From NCBI RefSeq assembly GCF_004151275.2, contig NZ_CP130821.1:2294001-2358000 (forward strand): a DNA stretch of 64,000 nucleotides. Reading direction: 5' to 3'. The DNA is from Flavobacterium dauae. GTDB lineage: Bacteria; Bacteroidota; Bacteroidia; Flavobacteriales; Flavobacteriaceae. This document shows positions 55,647 through 64,000 of this stretch, one piece after another. The notes under the pieces are model-generated. The model was not told where the DNA came from. It made no database searches and saw only the letters and a program-made list of their open reading frames with translations. The first letter of the stretch is position 1, and every line of letters starts with the position of its first letter. The position numbers were made by a program, and so were the translations under genes.

Positions 55647-56029
55647 ATTTTATGAATTTTCATCAGTTAACAAAAGTTTAGTTTGAGAGAACAATACCTA
55701 TCCGTGGCATTTCTAAAAGGTTATTTTGAGAAAGTTACTGAAATTACTTTTTTATATCATTTTTTTTCCTTAGTTAATGAATATAGCATAGTGTGAGAAT
55801 TATGTTTACACGTTCATATTTTATTATTTCTTATCATTTACACGTAAGCTTAATTATTATATAAAAGTCTTAATTATAAGAATTTAAAATAATTTTTATT
55901 ATTTAGTCTAAATAATAATTGATTACTTTTCCATGTTTTTTTAGAAATTGTTTTTGGTTAAAAAACATTAATTTATTTTCTTTGAGTAGAGAAAAATATT
56001 CAAAATTCAATTATCTTAAAATCAAAATT
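55647..56029. promoter_or_regulatory. AT-rich upstream region of the RiPP receptor gene with direct repeats
   Basis: Nearly 400 bp without a gene. TTTACACGT occurs twice in direct orientation at 55805-55813 and 55837-55845, 32 bp apart (about three helical turns), and could bind a regulator. The rest is extremely AT-rich and probably holds the promoter of the cluster. Confidence 0.35.
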
Positions 56030-58426
56030 ATGATTGTCCAAAGAATACTCTTATCAATTTCCTACTTAATTGTGATGTATCTCGGAATAGGTATAGCCTC
56101 AGCACAACAGCAAACGTTGAAGGGAAAGGTTGTCAATAAAGATAAACAACCCTTAGAGTTTGTTGAAGCCGTTTTGTTAAAGAACGACACTATTTATGTT
56201 GAGGGAATAGCAACTGATAGTACAGGGTATTTTTCTTTTATAGCAGACAAAGGTAGTTACAGGCTGGTTTTGGAATATTTTGGAGAAGAACATTTAAATG
56301 AGATTGTAAATTTAAATCAAGATTTAGATTTAGGAGAAATTGAAATTGATGAAGCGGTAGCTCTAGAAGAAATGATAATAACTGCAAGAAAAAAATTGAT
56401 TGAAAGAAAAGTTGATAGAATCGTTTTTAATCTGGAAAATTCTATTTCAGGTAGTAGTGGTAATGCTGTAGATGCGTTAAATGTTACACCAGGAGTACAA
56501 ATACAAAACGATCAGATTTCTATGATTGGCAAGAGCAATATGAATGTGATGATAAATGATAGATTGATAAATTTGTCAGGGGACGATTTGATAAACTTTT
56601 TACGTAATTTGAAAGCTGAAGACATAAAGAATATCGAAGTTATTACAAGCCCGCCTGCTAAATATGATGCTCAGGGTAACAGTGGTTTAGTTAATATAAT
56701 AACCAAAAGCACAAGAGAAGATTCTTATAATGGTAATGTTAAAGCTTTATTGTCTCAATCAGATCATTCATACGGAACAATAAGCTCCGGTTTTAATTAC
56801 AACAAAAATAAACTAACAATTTCTACGAGTTTAAATTATCAAAACGGAAGCACGACCCCGTACCAAAAATATTCGTTACATTATCCGAATTACTTGTGGG
56901 AAGAAGAAAATAACAAAACCAATTATATAAATAATTTAAGTGGCAGATTAGCAGTTGACTATAAAATTAATTCAAAATGGAATATTGGTGGTGAATATTA
57001 TGGTTCATATAGTGAGCCATTGATTAAAGTTGTCAATGAATCCAGAATATATAATATTAATCATACCCTGGATTCAATAATAATAAATAATTCAAGAGTA
57101 GATATTAAACGTTCAATGAACTCATTAAATATGTATTCGGTAATAAAACTTGATACTTTAGGACGTAAAATTAATTTTGATATTGACTATGTTGATTATA
57201 AATCTTCAACACAAAATTCTTTTTTTAGTAATTCATATTTTGCCGATGGCACTTTTAAACCGGATCTGTATTTTTCCGCAAGAAATTCAGGTGAATTGGA
57301 CATTGACATTATTACGAGTCGCTTAGATGTAGAATACCCTACTCTTTGGGCAAATTTGAATTTTGGAGCAAAGCTAACGTTCATTGAGAATAATAGTGCA
57401 GTAGAGTTTTATAATACCACATCCGGTGCAGAAATAATTGATCCCTTTAATACTAATGAATTTTTATATAAGGAACATATTCAGGCACTTTATTTTTCCG
57501 CCAATCGAAAACTGACTGACAATTTAGAATTAAAAATGGGAATTAGAGGTGAAAATACTCAGATTAAGGGACAGTCACTAACTATGCAGGAAACAAATAA
57601 AGATAGTTACTTTAAATTATTTCCTACAGTATATCTCACTTATATGCTAACCGATACTAAATCGGTCAGCCTAAGTTATAATAAAAGGATTAACCGACCA
57701 TCATATAATAATCTTAACCCATTTAGGTTTTACAGTACATCATTTAACTATTCGGAGGGAAACCCATTTTTAAATGCTTATATAACTAATAATTTAGAAC
57801 TGTCTTATACAAGTAGAAATACATTTACAACTTTATATGGAACGTTAATTAACAACGCTATCGATCAAGTCACATTCGTAAATAATAATAATTCTATTCA
57901 ACATGTTAAGCCGGTAAATGCATATGATCAGTATACTATTGGTTTGTATCATATGCACTCTTTTAGCGTTGGTCGTTGGCAGACTTATAATGATGTAACA
58001 GTATTTTATAGAGAATCTATGCCGCAAATTTCAGAGTTGAACAAAATACAGGTATGGTCCGGAAATATAAAGACAACCAACTCATTTATACTTGATAATA
58101 ATTCAAACTATAAAGCAGAATTGAGCTATATGTATCGACTGCCTTCAATAGCAGGAAGTTATGAGATTTCGAGTTTTTCCCAATTAAATTTAGCATTTAG
58201 AGCCAATTTTTTTGATAAAAAGTTATTACTGACTATTGAAGCAATTGATGTTCTCAAGACTAATAAACAAACATTTATCCAAACTGTAAATGGAGTAAAA
58301 CAAGAAAATTACGACTACCCAGATTTAAGAAGGTTTAATATATCCTTGGTATACAATTTTGGAAAAAAGGTAAATCTAAGAAGAAATAATCAAATAAGTT
58401 CCGAAGAAAAACAACGGATCAATTGA
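56030..58426 (+). CDS. Outer-membrane TonB-receptor-like beta-barrel protein of the RiPP cluster
   Basis: The start is set at ATG 56030 because it gives a signal peptide (MIVQRILLSISYLIVM to IASAQQQ); the frame is open further upstream without one. The 798-aa protein has a carboxypeptidase-regulatory-like domain (QTLKGKVVNKDKQPLEFVEA, about 25-110) and a plug-like region with VDALNVTPGVQIQNDQ and NIEVITSPPAKYDAQGN. A long beta barrel ends in LRRFNISLVYNFGKK. This is the outer-membrane barrel family related to TonB-dependent receptors. Placed directly before a peptide maturation locus, it may import, export or protect against the peptide. Confidence 0.8.
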   Translation: MIVQRILLSISYLIVMYLGIGIASAQQQTLKGKVVNKDKQPLEFVEAVLLKNDTIYVEGIATDSTGYFSFIADKGSYRLVLEYFGEEHLNEIVNLNQDLDLGEIEIDEAVALEEMIITARKKLIERKVDRIVFNLENSISGSSGNAVDALNVTPGVQIQNDQISMIGKSNMNVMINDRLINLSGDDLINFLRNLKAEDIKNIEVITSPPAKYDAQGNSGLVNIITKSTREDSYNGNVKALLSQSDHSYGTISSGFNYNKNKLTISTSLNYQNGSTTPYQKYSLHYPNYLWEEENNKTNYINNLSGRLAVDYKINSKWNIGGEYYGSYSEPLIKVVNESRIYNINHTLDSIIINNSRVDIKRSMNSLNMYSVIKLDTLGRKINFDIDYVDYKSSTQNSFFSNSYFADGTFKPDLYFSARNSGELDIDIITSRLDVEYPTLWANLNFGAKLTFIENNSAVEFYNTTSGAEIIDPFNTNEFLYKEHIQALYFSANRKLTDNLELKMGIRGENTQIKGQSLTMQETNKDSYFKLFPTVYLTYMLTDTKSVSLSYNKRINRPSYNNLNPFRFYSTSFNYSEGNPFLNAYITNNLELSYTSRNTFTTLYGTLINNAIDQVTFVNNNNSIQHVKPVNAYDQYTIGLYHMHSFSVGRWQTYNDVTVFYRESMPQISELNKIQVWSGNIKTTNSFILDNNSNYKAELSYMYRLPSIAGSYEISSFSQLNLAFRANFFDKKLLLTIEAIDVLKTNKQTFIQTVNGVKQENYDYPDLRRFNISLVYNFGKKVNLRRNNQISSEEKQRIN

Positions 58427-58519
58427 AATAAAAGATAGCTTGCAAGCAAGAGCGAAAAAGTAGAAAGGTTTAATCTCTTTAAACTAAGAGCCTATTAATA
58501 ATCTTAATTCTTATTTAAA

Positions 58520-58732
58520 ATGGAACAGCAAAAATTTCATTTAGAAAAAGATGAGTTACTGAAGATATGTAAATCATCTGTAGAGTTATCTCCTAAAGCT
58601 GAATTATTGGAAAATCGATTGAATAATGATGCTATTGGAGGTTATGTACAACACTATAGTGAGCAATACACGCAACACTATGGAGAATCTTATTCCAGAC
58701 AGATAGAAATCGGTGGATTGGGTATTCTGTAA
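58520..58732 (+). CDS. RiPP precursor peptide with Gly-Gly leader and five Tyr tetrads
   Basis: A 70-aa peptide. The leader (1-41) includes LEKDELLKICKSSVELSPKA and ends in DAIGG, a double-glycine processing site. The core (42-70) starts as YVQH-YSEQ-YTQH-YGES-YSRQ and ends IEIGGLGIL. Tyr lies at 42, 46, 50, 54 and 58, exactly every fourth residue, each followed by any residue and then Q, E or R. Radical SAM enzymes of the three-residue-cyclophane type link an aromatic residue to the residue two positions on, so five rings are predicted. Downstream are the maturase and the C39 exporter. No database name is known to me. Confidence 0.8.
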   Translation: MEQQKFHLEKDELLKICKSSVELSPKAELLENRLNNDAIGGYVQHYSEQYTQHYGESYSRQIEIGGLGIL

Positions 58733-58740
58733 GTCTAACC

Positions 58741-58768
58741 AGACTGCCCAAATTATTTTGGGCAGTCT
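58741..58768 (+). promoter_or_regulatory. Hairpin between precursor and maturase genes (attenuator-like)
   Basis: AGACTGCCCAAA (58741-58752) pairs perfectly with TTTGGGCAGTCT (58757-58768) around a 4-nt loop. No long T-run follows, so it is likely a partial terminator or mRNA stabiliser that keeps precursor expression above that of the enzymes. It lies 8 bp after the precursor stop. Confidence 0.6.
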
Positions 58769-58782
58769 TAAAACTCTTTATC

Positions 58783-60018
58783 ATGAAAAAAAATATTGAT
58801 CAAATAGTACTTAAAATATGTAGTAGATGTAATATCAATTGTACTTATTGCTATATGTATAATATGGGAGATGAATCTTATATTCACCAGCCTAAATTTA
58901 TTAGTATTGAGAATATTCAAAATCTAACTGATAGAATAAAAGAACACTGTAATCGTCATGATCTAAAAAAGTTCGGTATTACTTTTCATGGAGGAGAACC
59001 ACTATTATATGGAAAAGCCAAAATGATAAAGATTATTGAAATTCTAAAATCAATAGAGAATGATAATTTAAATATTGCAATTGGTATTCAAACAAACGGA
59101 ATTTTAATTGACAACGACTGGTGCGAAATTTTCAAAAAATACAAAATTCAGATAGGAATAAGTCTTGATGGTGTTGAAAAAATCAATGATGAGAACAGGA
59201 TTGACTTTAAAGGAAAAGGTACCTATGACAGAGTTATTGAGGGTGTAAAAAAATGCCAGGAATACAATATAAACTTTGGTGTTTTGTCAGTTGTCAATAT
59301 CACCCAGCCACCAACAGATACAATAGAGCACTTTAAGAAATTAAAAATAAAAGGATTTGATTTGTTATTATTGGATCAAAATCATGACAGTAAAGTATTC
59401 GAGAAATTTAAAGTTTCCGATTGGCTGATTGAATTATTTGATTTATGGTATCCTCAAGCAAAAGATGTATCAATAAATCTATTTGCAAATATTATATATG
59501 GAATCTATGGCTTGGATATAAAGTCGGATGCTATCGGTAAAAATATAAACAAAACTATTATTATTGAAACAGATGGAAGCATTGAAACTTTAGATGTACT
59601 TAAAATCTGTGGTAATAACTTTACGAAAAACAATTTAAATATAAGAAACAATCAATTAGATGATGTTTTTGATTCTGATTTAATTAAACTCTATTATTAT
59701 TCAAATACATATTTGCCCAAAAAGTGCTTAGCCTGTCCTATACAGAATATCTGCGGAGGCGGTTATATTCCTCACAGATATAGTAGCTCCGCAGGATTTA
59801 ATAATCCCACAATTTATTGTGATGATATTTTAAAATTAGTAACACATATTCAAAACATTTTAATTGATGAGATGAACCATGAAATTAAAGAAAAATCTAA
59901 GGTTGAAAAACTTTCATACGAGAGGGCAATTCAAATTATAGATCAGAACATAAATACTATTACTACTCCAAATTATGTCGAGTTTTTAGAGGGCTTCAGA
60001 AAGAATGAATATGCTTAA
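58783..60018 (+). CDS. Radical SAM/SPASM peptide maturase (FxsB/three-residue-cyclophane type)
   Basis: A 411-aa protein. The radical SAM cluster motif is C16-NIN-C20-TY-C23, preceded by KICSR and followed by YMYNMGDES. GGEP is at about 70-73. The C-terminal SPASM region has C276, then C315-LA-C318-PIQNI-C324-GGG with a following HRY, GF-NNPTIY and C-DD. This CxxC-x5-CGGGxxxHRY...GFxNPxxYCxD pattern is what I associate with FxsB-like enzymes that form Ar-X-X cyclophanes. It acts in the cytosol on the adjacent 70-aa precursor. It overlaps the exporter gene by 14 bp. Confidence 0.88.
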   Translation: MKKNIDQIVLKICSRCNINCTYCYMYNMGDESYIHQPKFISIENIQNLTDRIKEHCNRHDLKKFGITFHGGEPLLYGKAKMIKIIEILKSIENDNLNIAIGIQTNGILIDNDWCEIFKKYKIQIGISLDGVEKINDENRIDFKGKGTYDRVIEGVKKCQEYNINFGVLSVVNITQPPTDTIEHFKKLKIKGFDLLLLDQNHDSKVFEKFKVSDWLIELFDLWYPQAKDVSINLFANIIYGIYGLDIKSDAIGKNINKTIIIETDGSIETLDVLKICGNNFTKNNLNIRNNQLDDVFDSDLIKLYYYSNTYLPKKCLACPIQNICGGGYIPHRYSSSAGFNNPTIYCDDILKLVTHIQNILIDEMNHEIKEKSKVEKLSYERAIQIIDQNINTITTPNYVEFLEGFRKNEYA

Positions 60019-62185
60019 TAAAAGAAAGATTCCATTTGTTAAACAATTAGATAGTCAGGATTGTGGTTTTGCCTGCCTTAAAATGATAGGCAAATATTAT
60101 TATTCTGATTTCGAAATTGATGAAGAAATTATACAAAACTCAAATATATTGAAATTTGGAATATCAATTTTCGATCTTCAAAAGAATGCCAATGAACTTG
60201 GTTTTGAGGCACATGCACTATTAATTAGTTTTGATAAAATATTTAAAAATTTTTCTTCTCCCAGTATATTTTTATGGAATCAAAATCATTTTATTGTCGT
60301 TTATAAAATATATAAGAATAAAGTATATGTTATTGATCCAGAATTTGGAAAAGTAACTTATACAAAAGAAGAATTTATTGAAGGTTGGTCACAAGGTGAA
60401 GATAATGGTGTAGTGCTTTATATTGAACCAACAATCAAACTTACAAAACATTTAAAAAAAATAAAGGACAGGAAATTGGATTTGACTTTTGCGGTTCAGT
60501 ATATTAAAAAGTATAAAGTCCATTTTATATTAATAATAGTATCATTAATAATATCTTCTACAATTGAATTAATATTTCCATTTTTTACGCAAAAAATAGT
60601 GGATAAAGGTGTTTCAAATCAAAATGTAAATTTTATTTATCTGATATTAGTTGCACAAATAATCCTCTTTTTCAGCAAAATTGGTATAGAGTTTTATCGT
60701 TCCTGGATGTTTATGCACATCAGTAGTAGAATTAGCTTTTCTATTATTACTGATTTTTTATTGAAACTTACCAATCTGCCCATCAATTTCTTTAATTCAA
60801 AAACAATTGGAGATTTAACTCAACGAATTAATGATCATCGAAGAATTGAAGAATTGTTGACTAAAGAATTTATCCAAACAATCTTTTCAGCTTTTAGTAT
60901 TATTATATATGCAAGTATCTTACTTTATTTTAATACAAAAATATTTTTCACTGTATTGATTTGTACGATTATAGAAATCGTGTGGATTTTAATATTCTTA
61001 GATAAGATAAAGGTTAATGACCATAAAAATTTCTCATTAATTTCTAATGACAGAAATAAATTGTACGAAATTATTAATTCTATCCACGACATTAAATTAA
61101 ACAATTTAGAAGAAGAAAAAACAAAGCAGTGGCAACAAATTCAAAAAAGAATTTTTGAGACAAGCATTGAAAGATTAAGTATCGATCAAAAATACCAGAG
61201 TTATAGATTCTTTAATTTCTTACAGACTATTTTAGTAATATTTTTTGCTGCTATTGCTGTTATGAATCACGATATGACAGTTGGTACCATGCTTTCGATA
61301 ATGTTTATTCTTGGAGGAATAGGAGGACCTGTAAATCAGTTGATCACTTTTATTTTAAAATATCAGTTATCAAAGATAAGTTTTGAAAGATTAAATGACA
61401 TCCATAAATACAAGGAGGAAGACAATTCTTCCGGTAAAATACCATTAGAGTATATTGAAGATATTCAACTGCAAAATGTAAATTTTTCTTATGATAACAG
61501 GCATTCAGCGATAAAGTCTGTTAACGCACTTATCCCGAAAAACAAAATGACGGCTATTGTTGGTATTAGCGGTAGTGGTAAAACTACTTTGTTAAAGTTA
61601 TTATTGAAATTTTATTCACCTAAATCGGGGGTAATTAAATTAGGTAAAAATGATTTAGAAAGTATAAATAACAAAGAATGGAGAAAGAAATGTGGTGTGA
61701 TCTTCCAAGATAGCGTAATCTTTTCAGATACAATTAAATATAATGTAGCTCTTACACATGATGCCGATTTGGAAAAATTAAAAAGATCTCTTCAATTGGC
61801 AAATATTCTTTCGTTTGTAGATAATTTACCGTTGAAAGAAAATATGAAAATTGGTAGTGAAGGGATCGGCCTAAGTCAAGGGCAAAGACAAAGGATATTA
61901 ATTGCAAGAGCTATTTACAAAAATCCGGATTATCTTTTTTTTGATGAAGCAACTAATTCATTGGATGCTGAAAATGAAAAACTAATTGTTGATAATATGA
62001 ATAAATTTTTTGAAAATAAAACAATGATAGTAGTAGCACATCGCTTATCAACAGTGAAAAATGCTGATCAAATATTGGTTTTAGAAAACGGATGTTTAAT
62101 AGAGTCTGGAACTCATCTTGAGCTAATTGCTAAAAAAGGGAAATATTATAGTTTAATTAGAAATCAATTAGAACTAGGACAATAA
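60005..62185 (+). CDS. Peptidase-containing ABC exporter (C39 peptidase, PCAT)
   Basis: A 726-aa protein. The C39 peptidase at residues 1-140 has Q14 and C20 in QLDSQDCGFACL, a His in NHFIVVYK and the Asp of YVIDPEFG. Six membrane helices (about 165-450) and an ABC ATPase follow, with Walker A VGISGSGKTT near 520 and LSQGQRQRILIARAI near 622. It is predicted to cleave the precursor after Gly41 and export the core across the inner membrane. Start codons are possible at 60005 and 60011. It ends YYSLIRNQLELGQ, a typical tail, overlapping the next start as TAATG. Confidence 0.92.
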   Translation: MNMLNKRKIPFVKQLDSQDCGFACLKMIGKYYYSDFEIDEEIIQNSNILKFGISIFDLQKNANELGFEAHALLISFDKIFKNFSSPSIFLWNQNHFIVVYKIYKNKVYVIDPEFGKVTYTKEEFIEGWSQGEDNGVVLYIEPTIKLTKHLKKIKDRKLDLTFAVQYIKKYKVHFILIIVSLIISSTIELIFPFFTQKIVDKGVSNQNVNFIYLILVAQIILFFSKIGIEFYRSWMFMHISSRISFSIITDFLLKLTNLPINFFNSKTIGDLTQRINDHRRIEELLTKEFIQTIFSAFSIIIYASILLYFNTKIFFTVLICTIIEIVWILIFLDKIKVNDHKNFSLISNDRNKLYEIINSIHDIKLNNLEEEKTKQWQQIQKRIFETSIERLSIDQKYQSYRFFNFLQTILVIFFAAIAVMNHDMTVGTMLSIMFILGGIGGPVNQLITFILKYQLSKISFERLNDIHKYKEEDNSSGKIPLEYIEDIQLQNVNFSYDNRHSAIKSVNALIPKNKMTAIVGISGSGKTTLLKLLLKFYSPKSGVIKLGKNDLESINNKEWRKKCGVIFQDSVIFSDTIKYNVALTHDADLEKLKRSLQLANILSFVDNLPLKENMKIGSEGIGLSQGQRQRILIARAIYKNPDYLFFDEATNSLDAENEKLIVDNMNKFFENKTMIVVAHRLSTVKNADQILVLENGCLIESGTHLELIAKKGKYYSLIRNQLELGQ

Positions 62186-62310
62186 TGGGAAATCAGAAAA
62201 CGAAAGATATTTTTGGAAAAATTCCAACACGACTAATCTATATAGGTATCATCCTATTTGTATTTGCAATAATCTCCATTATTTTTTCATTCAAAATTTT
62301 GGTTAGATAA
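62185..62310 (+). pseudogene. Truncated HlyD-type membrane fusion protein (N-terminus only)
   Basis: A 41-codon ORF starting in the exporter's stop codon (TAATG). TKDIFGKIPTRLIYIGIILF continues into one membrane helix and ends at FKILVR. Bacteroidota HlyD-type adaptors have the same start (DIxGKxP, one helix, then KYPD); this one stops where KYPD would come. The periplasmic domain is missing, so it is a remnant or a minimal single-helix protein. Confidence 0.55.
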
Positions 62311-62333
62311 ATTATCATATTAGCTAATATTAA

Positions 62334-62372
62334 TATTTCAATTTTATAAAGAATCAATTGGAGTTAGGTAAT
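62334..62372 (+). pseudogene. Remnant of a second exporter gene (3' tail)
   Basis: Thirteen codons read YFNFIKNQLELGN. They match the exporter's own tail (YYSLIRNQLELGQ) and the common ending of this ABC family. They are cut off by a stop codon upstream and lack the normal stop downstream. This is a scar of a deleted second exporter or of a duplication of the first. Confidence 0.6.
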
Positions 62373-62551
62373 TATTTATTACCCCAAAAGGAGATAAATA
62401 AAAACATTATTTCTAATATTATTTCTTTAAAAATACTTTATATACAGTTTATCACAATAATTTTAAACTTAAATTTTTTTTCTTTATTTCCCCATAAAAG
62501 GAAAATTATCTTAAATTTATGCCTACTAACTTTTTTATAAAACATTAAGGT

Positions 62552-63820
62552 ATGAATATTGATTTTACTAAAGCAAGTTTTAAAGATTTTGAAAACATTC
62601 CCAATCTTGACATTTATGAAAGAGCAAAAGCTCATGAAGGGTATCTGAACTACCTGCGTGAAAATGAATTTATGAACTACCGTTTGCTTGCCACATCGGG
62701 TTGTGGTCCCGAAATTGAGTTAGCGGAAGACGGTTACATCAAAAAGGGAGATTACATCAGCTTTGTCTGCAACGATTACCTCGGTTTTACCCAACATCCC
62801 GAAGTAAAAAAAGCGGTAATTGCCGGTATAGAGAAATACGGAACAGGTGCAGGTGCATCACCATTGATTGGAGGATATTTTGACTACCACAAAGAACTGG
62901 AAGATAAAATATCTGCTTTCTTCAAACGTCCGCAAGGTTCATCTATTGTATATACTACGGGTTATACATCAAATAGTGCTTCCCTGCTTTGTCTGTTAAA
63001 AAAAGAGGATATTGCCATTGTAGATATGGCTGTTCATTCGAGCGTTTACGAGGGAATTATGGGAACTACTGTAAAACGTTTCCTACACAATAATATTGAG
63101 AATCTTGAACGTATCCTTGCAGCATCAAAAGATACTTATAGAACCAAAATGGTTATTATTGACGGGGTTTATTCGCAAGACGGTGATATTGCCAAGCTAA
63201 AAGAGATACTTGACCTTACACACAAATACGGAGGCGTTCTCTTAGTAGATGATGCACACGGTATAGGTGTTATAGGAGAAACCGGACGTGGAGCTATGGA
63301 ATATTTTAATGTATTGGATAAGGTAGATATCATTACCGGTACATTTAGTAAAACATTTGGTAATGTAGGCGGTTATTTGGTGGCTAATAATCCTGATTTG
63401 ATTTCTTATTTACAGTTTCAGTCTCGTCAGTATGCCTTTTCAGCATCAGCCTCACCCAACGTTATCGGTGTAAGCCGTGCCATTGAACTGATTGACGAAG
63501 AGCCGCAATGGCAAAAACAATTATGGGATAATATTAATTACTATAAAAAAGGGCTTTTAGAAATTGGTCTGGAAATCGGAGATACTGAATCAGCAATTAT
63601 TCCTGTAAAGATTGGAGATGTTTATAAAAACAGTCTTGCCGGAAAAATGTTGCTTGAAAATGGCGTCTATACCAATCCTATTATGTATCCGGCAGTGTCA
63701 TTGAAAGATTCCCGAATAAGAATGAGCCTGATGGCAACACACACAAAAGAACATCTTGATAAAGCACTGAATGTATTTGATTATGTCAATAAAAAGTTGG
63801 AAATTGCAAAGTCTGTATAA
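62552..63820 (+). CDS. Alpha-oxoamine synthase (PLP-dependent, aminotransferase fold I)
   Basis: A 422-aa enzyme that condenses an amino acid with an acyl-CoA and loses CO2, like 8-amino-7-oxononanoate synthase, serine palmitoyltransferase or glycine C-acetyltransferase. Diagnostic features are VCNDYLGFTQHPEV, TGAGASPLIGGYFDYHKELE, VDDAHGIGV (D234, H236) and the PLP lysine K267 in TGTFSKTFGNVGG. The amino-acid and acyl partners cannot be told by eye. It lies downstream of the RiPP locus in DNA that is less AT-rich, followed by a regulator gene 10 bp later, and may be separate cargo. The start is ATG 62552. Confidence 0.85.
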   Translation: MNIDFTKASFKDFENIPNLDIYERAKAHEGYLNYLRENEFMNYRLLATSGCGPEIELAEDGYIKKGDYISFVCNDYLGFTQHPEVKKAVIAGIEKYGTGAGASPLIGGYFDYHKELEDKISAFFKRPQGSSIVYTTGYTSNSASLLCLLKKEDIAIVDMAVHSSVYEGIMGTTVKRFLHNNIENLERILAASKDTYRTKMVIIDGVYSQDGDIAKLKEILDLTHKYGGVLLVDDAHGIGVIGETGRGAMEYFNVLDKVDIITGTFSKTFGNVGGYLVANNPDLISYLQFQSRQYAFSASASPNVIGVSRAIELIDEEPQWQKQLWDNINYYKKGLLEIGLEIGDTESAIIPVKIGDVYKNSLAGKMLLENGVYTNPIMYPAVSLKDSRIRMSLMATHTKEHLDKALNVFDYVNKKLEIAKSV

Positions 63821-63830
63821 ATAAGAAATA

Positions 63831-64000
63831 ATGGGACGAAAGAAAAAAAACGAAACAGAAAATACAGAAAAAGCACTTCCTAAACCAAGAAAAACCTTAT
63901 CAGGTCCTCTTCGGGATAAATACCGAACAATGGCAAGGATGGTGGCTGCCGTCGGTAAAGTGATACAAAAAAAAGGCTATCCCGGACTTACTGCTCCAAA
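63831..64000 (+). CDS. TetR/AcrR-like regulator, N-terminus (3' end outside window)
   Basis: The ORF starts at ATG 63831 and runs off the window after 56 codons. A basic start (MGRKKKNETENTEKALPKPR) is followed by RTMARMVAAVGKVIQKKGYPGLTAP, the first helices of a TetR-type DNA-binding domain. The 10-bp gap suggests an operon with the oxoamine synthase, which it may control. Confidence 0.6.
   Translation, partial: MGRKKKNETENTEKALPKPRKTLSGPLRDKYRTMARMVAAVGKVIQKKGYPGLTAP

Overview
The window is an accessory stretch of a Bacteroidota genome, most likely Flavobacteriales or Sphingobacteriales. The DNA is AT-rich, ribosome-binding sites are mostly A-rich rather than Shine-Dalgarno, and there are many signal-peptide and lipoprotein genes and a TonB-receptor-type barrel. 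A complete Bacteroidota (MPF_B, CTnDOT-like) conjugation module places most of it inside an integrative and conjugative element (ICE). No integrase, attachment site or element end is visible, so the window lies within the element or overlaps its edge at the left.

Left part (1-4.1 kb): the 3' part of a TrlF-like ATPase gene runs directly into a GNAT acetyltransferase remnant. A cysteine-rich zinc protein, a degenerate receiver-domain protein and an AraC-type regulator follow. At 4.4-21.4 kb are three giant proteins without signal peptides (1208, 2185 and 2001 aa). The first carries a metzincin-like HExxHxxNxxH site and is followed by a small lipoprotein. At 21.5-29.8 kb is an array of exported proteins in which six genes share nearly the same signal-peptide segment but have unrelated mature bodies (LRR-like, BspA-like LRR, helical repeat, YD-repeat and others).

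Conjugation module (29.8-55.6 kb): two HTH proteins and a small membrane protein, then protease cargo, then traQ-O-N-M-L-K-J-I-G-F-E on the minus strand. These are followed by a D12-class DNA adenine methylase, traD, three DUF3408 proteins and the ParA-like traA. On the plus strand are mobA, mobB, more protease cargo and the coupling protein mobC. Secreted proteases (two C10 cysteine proteases and one HELTH metalloprotease) are each followed within about 12 bp by a small lipoprotein, which suggests protease-inhibitor or toxin-immunity pairs. A 10-bp-periodic iteron family (NNGGC units) occurs at six places, five of them upstream of element transcription units.

Right part (56-64 kb): a RiPP cluster with an outer-membrane receptor, a 70-aa precursor, a radical SAM/SPASM enzyme resembling the FxsB/three-residue-cyclophane group and a C39-peptidase ABC exporter. 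After these come a truncated HlyD-like protein, the leftover tail of a second exporter gene, an alpha-oxoamine synthase and the start of a TetR-like regulator. The precursor core begins directly after a Gly-Gly site and consists of five tetrads with tyrosine at every fourth residue. This is the strongest candidate for an undescribed system: a predicted multi-ring cyclophane peptide carried by an ICE.
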